A DNA stretch of 64,000 bases, from assembly GCF_005116445.1 (NCBI RefSeq), contig NZ_SWBQ01000004.1, positions 310,001 through 374,000 on the forward strand, in the 5' to 3' direction. The position numbers and the translations under genes are program-made. The notes beneath the pieces were generated by a model, which saw only the letters and a list, made by a program, of their open reading frames with translations, was not told the origin of the DNA and did not search any database. This document shows positions 8,757-16,843 of this stretch, piece by piece. Positions within the stretch are counted from its first letter, which is position 1. Each line of letters starts with the position of its first letter. Origin of the DNA: Pedobacter frigoris (GTDB taxonomy: Bacteria > Bacteroidota > Bacteroidia > Sphingobacteriales > Sphingobacteriaceae).

Positions 8757-9386
8757 ATGAACAATCATAACCATTTCGACGAAGAAGCAGACGGTTACAT
8801 CAAAATAGACCGTTACAATGAAAGTAAAATAGCTTCAGTCGCTCATCATTATAAAGATATTTTAGGGCAGCTTGGAGAAGATCCTGAGAGAGAAGGATTG
8901 GTGAAAACTCCGGAACGTGTAGCTAAAGCTTTGCAGTATTTAACCCACGGATATGACCTGAATCCGGCAGAAATACTGCGGAGTGCGATGTTTAAGGAAG
9001 ATTATAGCCAGATGGTCGTGGTAAAAGACATAGAGGTTTTCTCTATGTGCGAGCATCATATGCTTCCTTTTTTTGGTAAAGCACATATTGCTTACATCCC
9101 TAACGGGCATATTGTTGGATTGAGCAAAATACCGCGTATTGTTGATGCCTTTGCCCGCAGATTGCAGGTGCAGGAGCGTCTGACCAATGAGATCAGGGAT
9201 TGTATCCAGGAAACATTACAACCGGCAGGTGTTGCAGTTGTTATAGAGTGTAAACACCTATGCATGGCTATGCGGGGCATACAGAAACAAAATTCTGTGA
9301 CTACCACATCTGCTTTTACCGGAGAATTTGCAAAAGACAAAACAAGGGCAGAGTTTTTGAGACTAATTACAGCCAATTTACACTAA
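8757..9386 (+). CDS. folE: GTP cyclohydrolase I
   Basis: The 209-residue enzyme converts GTP to 7,8-dihydroneopterin triphosphate, the entry to folate and pterin synthesis. Family hallmarks are [16 protein letters not shown], the zinc and active-site segment [20 protein letters not shown] (Cys and His ligands), [23 protein letters not shown], and the last zinc Cys in [11 protein letters not shown]. The N-terminal extension of about 30 polar residues is normal for the family. It directly follows the PTPS gene. fabD follows 23 bases later and may share the transcript. Confidence 0.96.
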   Translation: MNNHNHFDEEADGYIKIDRYNESKIASVAHHYKDILGQLGEDPEREGLVKTPERVAKALQYLTHGYDLNPAEILRSAMFKEDYSQMVVVKDIEVFSMCEHHMLPFFGKAHIAYIPNGHIVGLSKIPRIVDAFARRLQVQERLTNEIRDCIQETLQPAGVAVVIECKHLCMAMRGIQKQNSVTTTSAFTGEFAKDKTRAEFLRLITANLH

Positions 9387-9409
9387 TCAAACCAAACAAT
9401 AAATCATTT

Positions 9410-10294
9410 ATGAAAGCATACGTATTTCCAGGTCAAGGGGCTCAATTCTCTGGAATGGGCAAAGAGTTATATGAAAATGAACTAGCTAAAGCACTTTTTG
9501 AAAAAGCCAATAAGATCATCGGTTTTCGCATCAGCGATATCATGTTCTCCGGTAGCGATGAAGAGCTTAAACAGACAAAAGTAACTCAGCCCGCCATATT
9601 TCTTCACTCTGTTATACTGGCAAAGACTCTGGGTGCCGATTTTCAGCCGGATATGGTGGCAGGACATTCACTTGGTGAATTTTCTGCTTTGGTTGCTGCC
9701 AACGCATTGTCTTTTGAAGACGGGCTGAAACTGGTAATCACACGTGCTAATGCGATGCAAAAGGCCTGTGAGTTGCAACCATCAACAATGGCTGCGATTC
9801 TTGGGTTGGCCAATGAAGTAGTAGAGGATATTTGCAGTGGTATTGACGAGGTTGTAGTAGCAGCCAATTATAACTGTCCAGGTCAAATTGTAATCTCAGG
9901 AAGTATCGAAGGCGTTGATATTGCTTGCCAGCAACTGACAGCAGCGGGTGCAAAGCGTGCATTAAAGCTAAATGTAGGCGGTGCTTTTCATTCTCCGCTG
10001 ATGGAGCCTGCACGTTTGGAGTTACAGGAAGCGATTGAAAATGTATCCATTATGCCTCCTGTTTGTCCTATTTATCAGAATGTTGATCCTGTGGCGAATA
10101 CTGATCCTCAAAAGATAAAAGAAAATTTAATTACCCAATTAACAGGGGCAGTTAAATGGACACAGACTGTTGAGCAAATGATTGCCGATGGAGCAGACCA
10201 GTTTGTTGAAGTTGGCCCGGGAAATGTACTACAAGGCTTAGTGAAAAAAGTAAGCAGAGAAGTACAGACAAGCTCAGCTACAACGACTGTATAA
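9410..10294 (+). CDS. fabD: Malonyl-CoA:ACP transacylase
   Basis: The 294-residue enzyme loads malonyl groups onto acyl carrier protein for fatty-acid synthesis. The start is the ATG at 9410, giving MKAYVFPGQGAQFSGMG. The frame is open back to 9260 but that part lies inside folE and has no family match. The nucleophile motif is GHSLGEFSAL with Ser87. The catalytic His lies in GGAFHSPLM near residue 197, and the conserved QPAIFLHS and GPGNVLQGL are present. No other fab gene is adjacent. Confidence 0.96.
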   Translation: MKAYVFPGQGAQFSGMGKELYENELAKALFEKANKIIGFRISDIMFSGSDEELKQTKVTQPAIFLHSVILAKTLGADFQPDMVAGHSLGEFSALVAANALSFEDGLKLVITRANAMQKACELQPSTMAAILGLANEVVEDICSGIDEVVVAANYNCPGQIVISGSIEGVDIACQQLTAAGAKRALKLNVGGAFHSPLMEPARLELQEAIENVSIMPPVCPIYQNVDPVANTDPQKIKENLITQLTGAVKWTQTVEQMIADGADQFVEVGPGNVLQGLVKKVSREVQTSSATTTV

Positions 10295-10321
10295 TACATC
10301 GGTTACATAAAATAGTTTAGC

Positions 10322-13300
10322 GTGAGCATAGGAGGTAAAATAAGATTTCTTTTATTGATATTGGGCGCTTGCTGTATAGTGACAGCATTGTCACTTAAGC
10401 ATTCAATCACAAAAAAGGAATTACTTAACCACGAAGCGCGTAAGCTTCAAAAAAGTCTCAATGCAAATGAAAGACTAGTACATGATTTTTTAGCCAGTTC
10501 AAAACAGATTGAACTGGCTAAAAAATTTCACCTTAATGAAGAGTACGGCCTGAACTTCATTAAAAATTACTGTTCAAAAGGTATTAATATCCTCACATAC
10601 AGGGATGGACAGCTTAAATTCTGGAGCTCCATTAAGACCATCCCTCCGGATCCGGAGTCCCTTAAGGAGGGCTCCTCATTCTCGAAAATAGTTAACGGGT
10701 ATTATGAAATCATCAAAAAAACTTCAGGTGATTATACCATTGTTTTTCTGATTGCGGTTAAAGACCAGTACAGCATTGACAATCAATATCTCGACAGTGG
10801 CATATCCAATACATTGATAGATGCAAATTCATTGTCGCTGGCGACATTTACAGATAAGGAAGTTTTTGGCATCAGTAATCTTGAAGGCACATTGTTATTT
10901 GAAGTGAAGCTGCGACCCGGATATTCTACCAGTATCTATGCAACTGTCGAAGTATGGCTTTGGGTGATTGGCCTTTTTAGTTTTTGTCTCTTCTTCAATT
11001 CCGTTTGTGCCTGGCTTGCAAAGAAAGGACACCTGGTGCTCGCAACTGTTCTTATCTCCGTTTTTTTTGTTGCTATAAGGATTGCAGATCTCGAATATGG
11101 TTGGTTCAACCAGCAATTTAACCTGCTGATATTTAGTCCTAAAATATATGCGGAGAGTTTTTTAATGCCCTCGCTGGGTGACTTCCTGCTAAATGTAGTT
11201 GCAGTCACCTGGATCGTACTTTTTGTATATACTTACAACGACAAGTATAAATTACCATTGTGGCTGACTAAAAGTAAGGCTGTTGGCTATATTTTACACT
11301 TTCTGTTGCTGGTTGTTTTTGGTGCAATTGCATTCTTATTTGACCGTGTCTTTCTCGGTCTGATCATTAACTCCAAGATCAATTTTGACATCACCAATAT
11401 TGTTAATCTGGGCTGGATCAGCTGGGTCAGTATCATTATTCTTTGCCTGGTTTGGTTCAACATCTATATTGTAGCCAATATTTTTATGCAGCAGACACTG
11501 CAGTTAAATGTAACCAATCGAGAAAGGTCTATTTTATTTTTATGTACGTTCTGCGCCTACTTTCTGTTGAGGTTAGAAGATGGGTTCAGCATATTTTTTA
11601 TAACCTATGCGCTGTTCATTTTCATCATGGCCTGGAATTTCTATGTCCGGGAGAATAGATTCTCAATAGGCATATTTGCTTCTTTATTCTTTTGCCTTGC
11701 CTTTATTTCTTCTATTAAGTACTTAAGGTTTATAGATGAAAAAGAAAAGATCAATAGGCAGAGTATTGCGCAGAAACTAGTTTCTACCGATGACTTTACT
11801 GTCATCAGCGTCATCGAAAACCTGGAAACTGGGATAGCTTCCAACAGTTTTGTGCAAAACTACTTTAAGCAGCCAGCTTTAAACAGTGCTGCTGAACTTC
11901 AGAAGAACATTGATAAAAAATACCTGGGCAAATACCTGCCGCGTTTTGAATATAACATTTTTGAATACAATAGTTTAGACTCCTCAATTACCGGGACTGA
12001 AAATGTGCCTTTAAGCTATTTTAAAGGCCTGGTACAATCAGGCTCAGTAAAGGCTCCTGAATCAAATTATTTCTACAGGTTGAATGATACCTTTGGTTAT
12101 CAGAACTATTTCGGTATCATTCCTATTTTTGAGAATGGCAGGATTCTCGGGACATTGGTTATCGAATTGAAATCGCAGCCTTACAATTACAAAGGCCTGC
12201 TCCCTGAGATACTGGTCGACCGTACCATCAAAAATGATGACGACTACAGCAATTATTCCATCGCTTTTTATAAAGACGGAAGCCTTGAAAATCAATCAGG
12301 AAAATATACCTACAGATTGTCTATTAGTGATTTTGTAAAGGAGCATCCGCAAACTCATTTCTTTGAAGATAACCAGAACTACACCCATCTTGTTTATGCC
12401 GCGGGATCATCAAAAGTTATTGTCGTCAGCAAGGAAAATGTTTCTTATGTCATCAGACTGGCTACTTTATCTTTCTTTTTCCTTGTATTTATATTATTCT
12501 CCATTACGCTGTACACCTTGATATGGTTATTGAAAAACCTGGATGAAAGCTGGGGTGGCTGGTTTAACATCAACCGTTCGTTGATGATCAATGCCAATAA
12601 GATCCTGTACAAGACCAGAATACAGTTCTCTATTGTTCTTTCGGTGGTGGCGACTTTGTTGATTGTCGGGTGGACAACCTATTTTTACATTCGCGACGGT
12701 TACCGCAAGCAACAGCAGGATTTTATTAAAGAAAAGCTTCGTAAGGTGCAGCAATCTTACGAGAAACAGATTTTTATTTCAGGAGTGCCGGCTCAGACGA
12801 ACGAGACAATTAATGATTTTGAGCAGTTTGCAGACATCAATGCCTCTTACCTGAACTTATTTGATCAATATGGTAAGTTGTTGTTTACTTCTCTTCCAAA
12901 GATGTACGATCTTGGTCTAATGGCACGAAGGATGGATTCGGAAGCATACATCAATCTAAATCAGCTTCAGAAATCTGAATATATCAATCCGAAAGAAGAG
13001 ATCGGAACATTTATCTACTCGGCGGCATACGCCCCGATCAGAAATTCACAAAATCAGACAGTAGCCTATATCGGTATTCCATATTATGCCAATGAGAGTG
13101 ATTATCAGAGTAAAATAGGTGTGTTTATCAATACACTGATCAATATTTATGCGCTGGTGTTTGTAGCCATAGGAATCCTGGCGGTGTTCCTGGCCAATCA
13201 GATTACCAGTCCGCTTACTTTTATCCAGGACAGTATTAAAAAGACCAAATGGGGGCAAAAGAATCAACCTATTGTATGGTCCAGACATGACGAGATAGGC

Positions 13301-14041
13301 TCTTTAATCAAAGAATACAACAAGATGATCGGAGCACTGGAAGAAAGCGCAGTAAAACTGGCCAGATCAGAAAGGGAAAGTGCATGGAGGGAAATGGCTA
13401 AACAGGTGGCCCATGAGATCAAAAACCCATTAACACCATTGAAGCTCGGCGTACAATTGCTGGAGAAATCCTGGAAGGAGAAAGATCCCAACTTTGAAAA
13501 GAAATTCGAACGTTTCAATAAGTCCTTTATCGAACAGATAGATAGTCTTTCAACAATTGCTTCTGAGTTTTCTAATTTTGCCAAGATGCCGGATACCAAA
13601 TTGGAAAAACTGGAGCTTTTGCCGATCATAGAACAGGCAAAGGATATTTTTACCAACACAGAAGATGTAGAGATCTCAGTGATCAATAATACACGTGCTC
13701 ATATTCATGTACTGGGAGATAAGGACCAGTTACTACGAACTTTCAATAACTTGTTTAAAAATGCCATAGAAGCTGCTGATGCCAATAAAAAGTGCATCAT
13801 TAAGATCGCTCTTGTAAATGACTATAATAAAGTTTACATCGAAGTAATGGACAATGGAAGAGGTATTGATGCTTCTTTACAGGATAAAATATTTGTACCG
13901 AATTTTACCACCAAATCTTCCGGAACCGGACTGGGACTGGCATTTGTTAAGCAGGCTGTAGAAAATGCCGGGGGAAATATAGATTTTAAATCTGTAGCAG
14001 ATATAGGGACGACGTTCTATCTCAGTTTCCCTTTATCTTAA
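10322..14041 (+). CDS. Large multi-pass NtrY-like sensor histidine kinase
   Basis: A 1239-residue kinase starting at GTG (10322). The N-terminal helix at about 6-25 and an extracytoplasmic region are followed by a cluster of membrane helices (about 200-450), another extracytoplasmic region (about 455-700), helices near 707 and 770, a sensor segment, a helix near 940-960, a HAMP domain (960-1015), HisKA with phospho-acceptor His1031 (KQVAHEIKNPLTPL), and HATPase with NLFKNAIEAA, DNGRGID and the G2 box GTGLGLAFV. The arrangement is NtrY-like and common in Bacteroidota. No response regulator is adjacent, so the partner is unknown. Its last nine bases overlap the 3' end of the convergent coiled-coil gene. 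Confidence 0.9.
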   Translation: MSIGGKIRFLLLILGACCIVTALSLKHSITKKELLNHEARKLQKSLNANERLVHDFLASSKQIELAKKFHLNEEYGLNFIKNYCSKGINILTYRDGQLKFWSSIKTIPPDPESLKEGSSFSKIVNGYYEIIKKTSGDYTIVFLIAVKDQYSIDNQYLDSGISNTLIDANSLSLATFTDKEVFGISNLEGTLLFEVKLRPGYSTSIYATVEVWLWVIGLFSFCLFFNSVCAWLAKKGHLVLATVLISVFFVAIRIADLEYGWFNQQFNLLIFSPKIYAESFLMPSLGDFLLNVVAVTWIVLFVYTYNDKYKLPLWLTKSKAVGYILHFLLLVVFGAIAFLFDRVFLGLIINSKINFDITNIVNLGWISWVSIIILCLVWFNIYIVANIFMQQTLQLNVTNRERSILFLCTFCAYFLLRLEDGFSIFFITYALFIFIMAWNFYVRENRFSIGIFASLFFCLAFISSIKYLRFIDEKEKINRQSIAQKLVSTDDFTVISVIENLETGIASNSFVQNYFKQPALNSAAELQKNIDKKYLGKYLPRFEYNIFEYNSLDSSITGTENVPLSYFKGLVQSGSVKAPESNYFYRLNDTFGYQNYFGIIPIFENGRILGTLVIELKSQPYNYKGLLPEILVDRTIKNDDDYSNYSIAFYKDGSLENQSGKYTYRLSISDFVKEHPQTHFFEDNQNYTHLVYAAGSSKVIVVSKENVSYVIRLATLSFFFLVFILFSITLYTLIWLLKNLDESWGGWFNINRSLMINANKILYKTRIQFSIVLSVVATLLIVGWTTYFYIRDGYRKQQQDFIKEKLRKVQQSYEKQIFISGVPAQTNETINDFEQFADINASYLNLFDQYGKLLFTSLPKMYDLGLMARRMDSEAYINLNQLQKSEYINPKEEIGTFIYSAAYAPIRNSQNQTVAYIGIPYYANESDYQSKIGVFINTLINIYALVFVAIGILAVFLANQITSPLTFIQDSIKKTKWGQKNQPIVWSRHDEIGSLIKEYNKMIGALEESAVKLARSERESAWREMAKQVAHEIKNPLTPLKLGVQLLEKSWKEKDPNFEKKFERFNKSFIEQIDSLSTIASEFSNFAKMPDTKLEKLELLPIIEQAKDIFTNTEDVEISVINNTRAHIHVLGDKDQLLRTFNNLFKNAIEAADANKKCIIKIALVNDYNKVYIEVMDNGRGIDASLQDKIFVPNFTTKSSGTGLGLAFVKQAVENAGGNIDFKSVADIGTTFYLSFPLS

Positions 14042-14941
14042 TTCGATAGAAGAGCGGCCCATGGTATAGCCGTCGGCATACAATATAATGGAATAGGTGC
14101 CTTTAATAAAGCTATTTGGGTTAATCCAGTCCATTGTATATGAAGTGTTATCATCATTGTAAGATATCGATGTCGAATAGCTGAATTGCATCTCCTGTCC
14201 ATCTGCCTCAAACATATTATTCTCGTTAGCGATCAGGTTACCCGCCGGGTCAAACACACGCAGATAAATCTTGTGGTAGTCTTTTTTGGCAAGCTGATTG
14301 GGTACAATATCAAATGATACGCTTAGCTTTTTTGCGGTAGAGGCTTTGGTTACTTCAATGTTCTTCCCGCTGCTTTTTACCCTGTAGGCAGTAACATGTA
14401 CATTCGAGGCCTTTAATGATGCACTGGTTTTTACTTTAGCATCCAGTTCCAGATTTCTTCTTTCTAGCTCCTGGGCTCTTCTTGAAGCAGAACTTTCTGA
14501 TGCTTTTAGGCTATCCATTTCAGATTTTAACAGAGAATTTTCTCTTTCAAGCCGCTGTATGCCATCGTTATATGTTTTTACAAAAGCCCTTAGCTCTTTA
14601 ACCTGCCCTTGTGCTTTTTCAAGTTCTACTTGTGTCAGGAGACCCTTTTGCAGGGAAAGCTTTAATTCCGCGATCTTTAACCTGGCCATCTCCTGTTCTT
14701 TAATCAGTTTTTCGCTTAAAGAAATGTTCAGGGTATTTACTTTGTCGAGCTCAACTTCGATTTTCTCAACCTCGAGTTTTAAACGGTCTTTTTCTGTATT
14801 TACGCTGGTAAGCCTCTGACTATCACGGTCATCTTTGATGTATAGATACGCGTTTGTCCCCAGTAATGCAACAATCACCACAATAAGGAAATAGATTTTA
14901 TTGCGGTCCCCCTTGTTCACTATATCTTTATGGTCTGACAT
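14033..14941 (-). CDS. Membrane-anchored coiled-coil protein
   Basis: A 302-residue protein of unknown function. A charged N-terminus (MSDHKDIVNKGDRNK) is followed by one hydrophobic helix (about 16-36), then a long heptad-rich coiled coil (about 40-180, rich in Glu, Lys and Leu). A C-terminal region (about 190-302) is predicted to be beta-rich, with KLSVSFDIVPNQLAKKDYHKI and SYTMDWINPNSF. The layout suggests a single-pass inner-membrane protein with a periplasmic coiled coil and a small beta-sandwich head. It is convergent with the histidine kinase. I know of no assigned function. Confidence 0.8.
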   Translation of the reverse strand: MSDHKDIVNKGDRNKIYFLIVVIVALLGTNAYLYIKDDRDSQRLTSVNTEKDRLKLEVEKIEVELDKVNTLNISLSEKLIKEQEMARLKIAELKLSLQKGLLTQVELEKAQGQVKELRAFVKTYNDGIQRLERENSLLKSEMDSLKASESSASRRAQELERRNLELDAKVKTSASLKASNVHVTAYRVKSSGKNIEVTKASTAKKLSVSFDIVPNQLAKKDYHKIYLRVFDPAGNLIANENNMFEADGQEMQFSYSTSISYNDDNTSYTMDWINPNSFIKGTYSIILYADGYTMGRSSIELR

Positions 14942-15092
14942 TAATTTTAATTCTACTTAAGATTTAGTAAAGGGGGCGAACATAAATAAAAATCCAGCAA
15001 ATGGTAAAAAAAACATTCATTTTGTATGAGACTATCAAAAAATTCGTTTACTTGCTTAAGTCAGCCGCTGAACTGTGTTCTGAAAACAACAA

Positions 15093-16679
15093 ATGAAACA
15101 ATTTTTTTACAACTCTACATTACAAATGATGCTTAAACTTACTCTTTATGCGCTTTTATCTATTCTTATATTACCAATCCCCCTAGCGGCTCAGAACACA
15201 TCAAAAATTGCTCCAAAAAGAGAGTTTAGAGGAGTTTGGGTAGCTACGGTCTCTAATATAGACTGGCCTTCCAAGCCGGGACTAAGTGTAGATAAGCAAA
15301 AGCAAGAGCTTATCGGACTGTTGGAGCAACATAAAGCCAATGGTATGAATGCCATTGTATTGCAGGTCAGGCCTGCTGCCGATGCATTTTATACTAAATC
15401 CAGAGAACCCTGGAGCCAGTGGCTGATGGGTAAGCAAGGGATTGCTCCGAGCCCGGGATACGACCCATTGGCTTTTGCGATTAAGGAAGCACATTTCAGA
15501 GGAATGGAGTTACATGCCTGGTTCAATCCATATCGCGCTACCATGAGCCCTAATGCACTCATTCATGAAGATCACATGACCAGGAAGCGTCCTGATTTAT
15601 TCTTCACTTATGCGGGTAAAAAGCAATTTGATCCGGGGATACCGGAAGTAAGGGAATACATCGTGCAGGTAATTCTTGACGTGGTAAAAGGCTATGATAT
15701 CGATGGAATTCATTTCGACGATTATTTTTATCCATATCCGGTTGCGGGGCAAAGAATCAATGATGGAGCTACATTTAATAAGTATCCCAATGGCTTTACC
15801 AATGTCAACGATTGGAGAAGAAATAACGTTGACCTCCTGATTAAGCAACTTGACGATAGCATCCATCACTATAAAAAGCATGTTAAATTTGGTATTAGTC
15901 CTTTCGGAATCTGGAGAAACAGCAATGAAGATCCAGAGGGATCAGCCACTAACGGTTTATCTAACTACGCCGAGCTTTTTGCTGATTCAAGGAAATGGGT
16001 GAAAGAGGGTTGGGTAGATTATATTAATCCGCAGATTTACTTCAGCTTTACCCGTAAAGCAGCACCATTTGGTACGTTGGTCGATTGGTGGAGCAATAAC
16101 ACTTATGGCAGACATTTGTACATCGGACAGGCGGCTTATTTAATGAATCAGAAAATGGAAGCTGCCTGGCGCGAGCCTGATCAGATTCCGAATCAGGTTA
16201 GGTACATCAGAAACAACAACAGGGTTCAGGGAAGTGTTTACTTTAGCTCAAAGTCTTTCTCTACGGTAGCAAGGGCGACAGGAGACTCCCTGCGCAACGA
16301 TCTTTATAAATACCCTGCATTGCCGCCGCAGATGCCATGGCTTGATGATGTTGTGCCTAATAAGCCCCAACAGCTTACCGCTGATGCGATGAATGATGGT
16401 GTTCACCTGAAATGGATGAAACCTTTAAAAGCAGAAGATGATGAGACTGCTTCAGGCTACGTGATTTATCGTTTTGAAGAAGGCGAGCCAATAGATGTTT
16501 TAAATGCCAAGAATATTCTGAAGATCAGCTTTGAAGATTTTACCTCTTATATCGATACCGGTATAGAGAAAGGGAAAAGATATAATTACCTGGTTACAGC
16601 TTTGGACAGACTAAAAAATGAAAGTGAGCCTAGTGGGCCGGTAGGGATCCTGGCCATTCAGAGCGCAGTGCCTCAGTAG
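15093..16679 (+). CDS. GHL10-family glycoside hydrolase-like protein (DigH/YngK type)
   Basis: The 528-residue protein has a signal peptide ending near LAAQ (residue 34); a start at 15126 would also leave a usable one. The GHL10 barrel (about 40-400) shows REFRGVWVATVSNIDWPSK, LQVRPAADAFY, ELHAWFNPYRA, GYDIDGIHFDDYFYPYP with the likely acidic catalytic residues, and VDYINPQIYFSF. A fibronectin-III-like module follows (about 425-520). Characterised relatives such as E. coli DigH cleave glycan strands of stripped peptidoglycan, so a periplasmic or surface cell-wall role is inferred. Nearby anmK and nagB fit muropeptide or amino-sugar recycling. It converges on the M16 peptidase gene across a palindromic repeat. 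Confidence 0.85.
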   Translation: MKQFFYNSTLQMMLKLTLYALLSILILPIPLAAQNTSKIAPKREFRGVWVATVSNIDWPSKPGLSVDKQKQELIGLLEQHKANGMNAIVLQVRPAADAFYTKSREPWSQWLMGKQGIAPSPGYDPLAFAIKEAHFRGMELHAWFNPYRATMSPNALIHEDHMTRKRPDLFFTYAGKKQFDPGIPEVREYIVQVILDVVKGYDIDGIHFDDYFYPYPVAGQRINDGATFNKYPNGFTNVNDWRRNNVDLLIKQLDDSIHHYKKHVKFGISPFGIWRNSNEDPEGSATNGLSNYAELFADSRKWVKEGWVDYINPQIYFSFTRKAAPFGTLVDWWSNNTYGRHLYIGQAAYLMNQKMEAAWREPDQIPNQVRYIRNNNRVQGSVYFSSKSFSTVARATGDSLRNDLYKYPALPPQMPWLDDVVPNKPQQLTADAMNDGVHLKWMKPLKAEDDETASGYVIYRFEEGEPIDVLNAKNILKISFEDFTSYIDTGIEKGKRYNYLVTALDRLKNESEPSGPVGILAIQSAVPQ

Positions 16680-16700
16680 ATTGTCGTTGTTGCAGGTCGT

Positions 16701-16754
16701 CGTTCATTGTAAGCTGTCGTCATTGTAAACTACCGCTATTCTATTGTAAACTGT
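16701..16754. repeat. Imperfect short direct repeats (ATTGTAARCT)
   Basis: Three copies of a unit like CATTGTAAACTGTCGT occur at about 16705, 16721 and 16742, spaced 16 to 21 bases apart, directly before the larger palindrome. They probably belong to the same repeat element. Confidence 0.5.
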
Positions 16755-16828
16755 CGTCATCTCGAACATCGAAAGAGATCTCTTGAATCGAATCTAAACA
16801 AGAGATCTCTCGGTTCCTCGAGATGACG
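16755..16828. repeat. REP-like interspersed palindrome between convergent genes
   Basis: The left arm begins CGTCATCTCGA (16755) and ends AAGAGATCTCTT (16773-16784). The right arm begins AAGAGATCTCT (16800-16810) and ends TCGAGATGACGG (16817-16828). The arms pair almost throughout, with a few mismatches, around a loop of about 15 bases. From memory, palindromes with GTCATCTCGA and GAGATCTCT cores are scattered between convergent genes in many Bacteroidota genomes. It may serve as a bidirectional terminator for the two flanking genes. Confidence 0.75.
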
Positions 16829-16843
16829 GCAAGAATACTGGGA

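Noticed and set aside
9260..9409. N-terminal extension of fabD
   Set aside because: It overlaps the folE coding sequence in another frame; FabD starts at MKAYVFPGQG.
13264..13686. 140-codon minus-strand open frame inside the histidine kinase gene
   Set aside because: It is a shadow of the conserved HAMP/HisKA coding region on the other strand.
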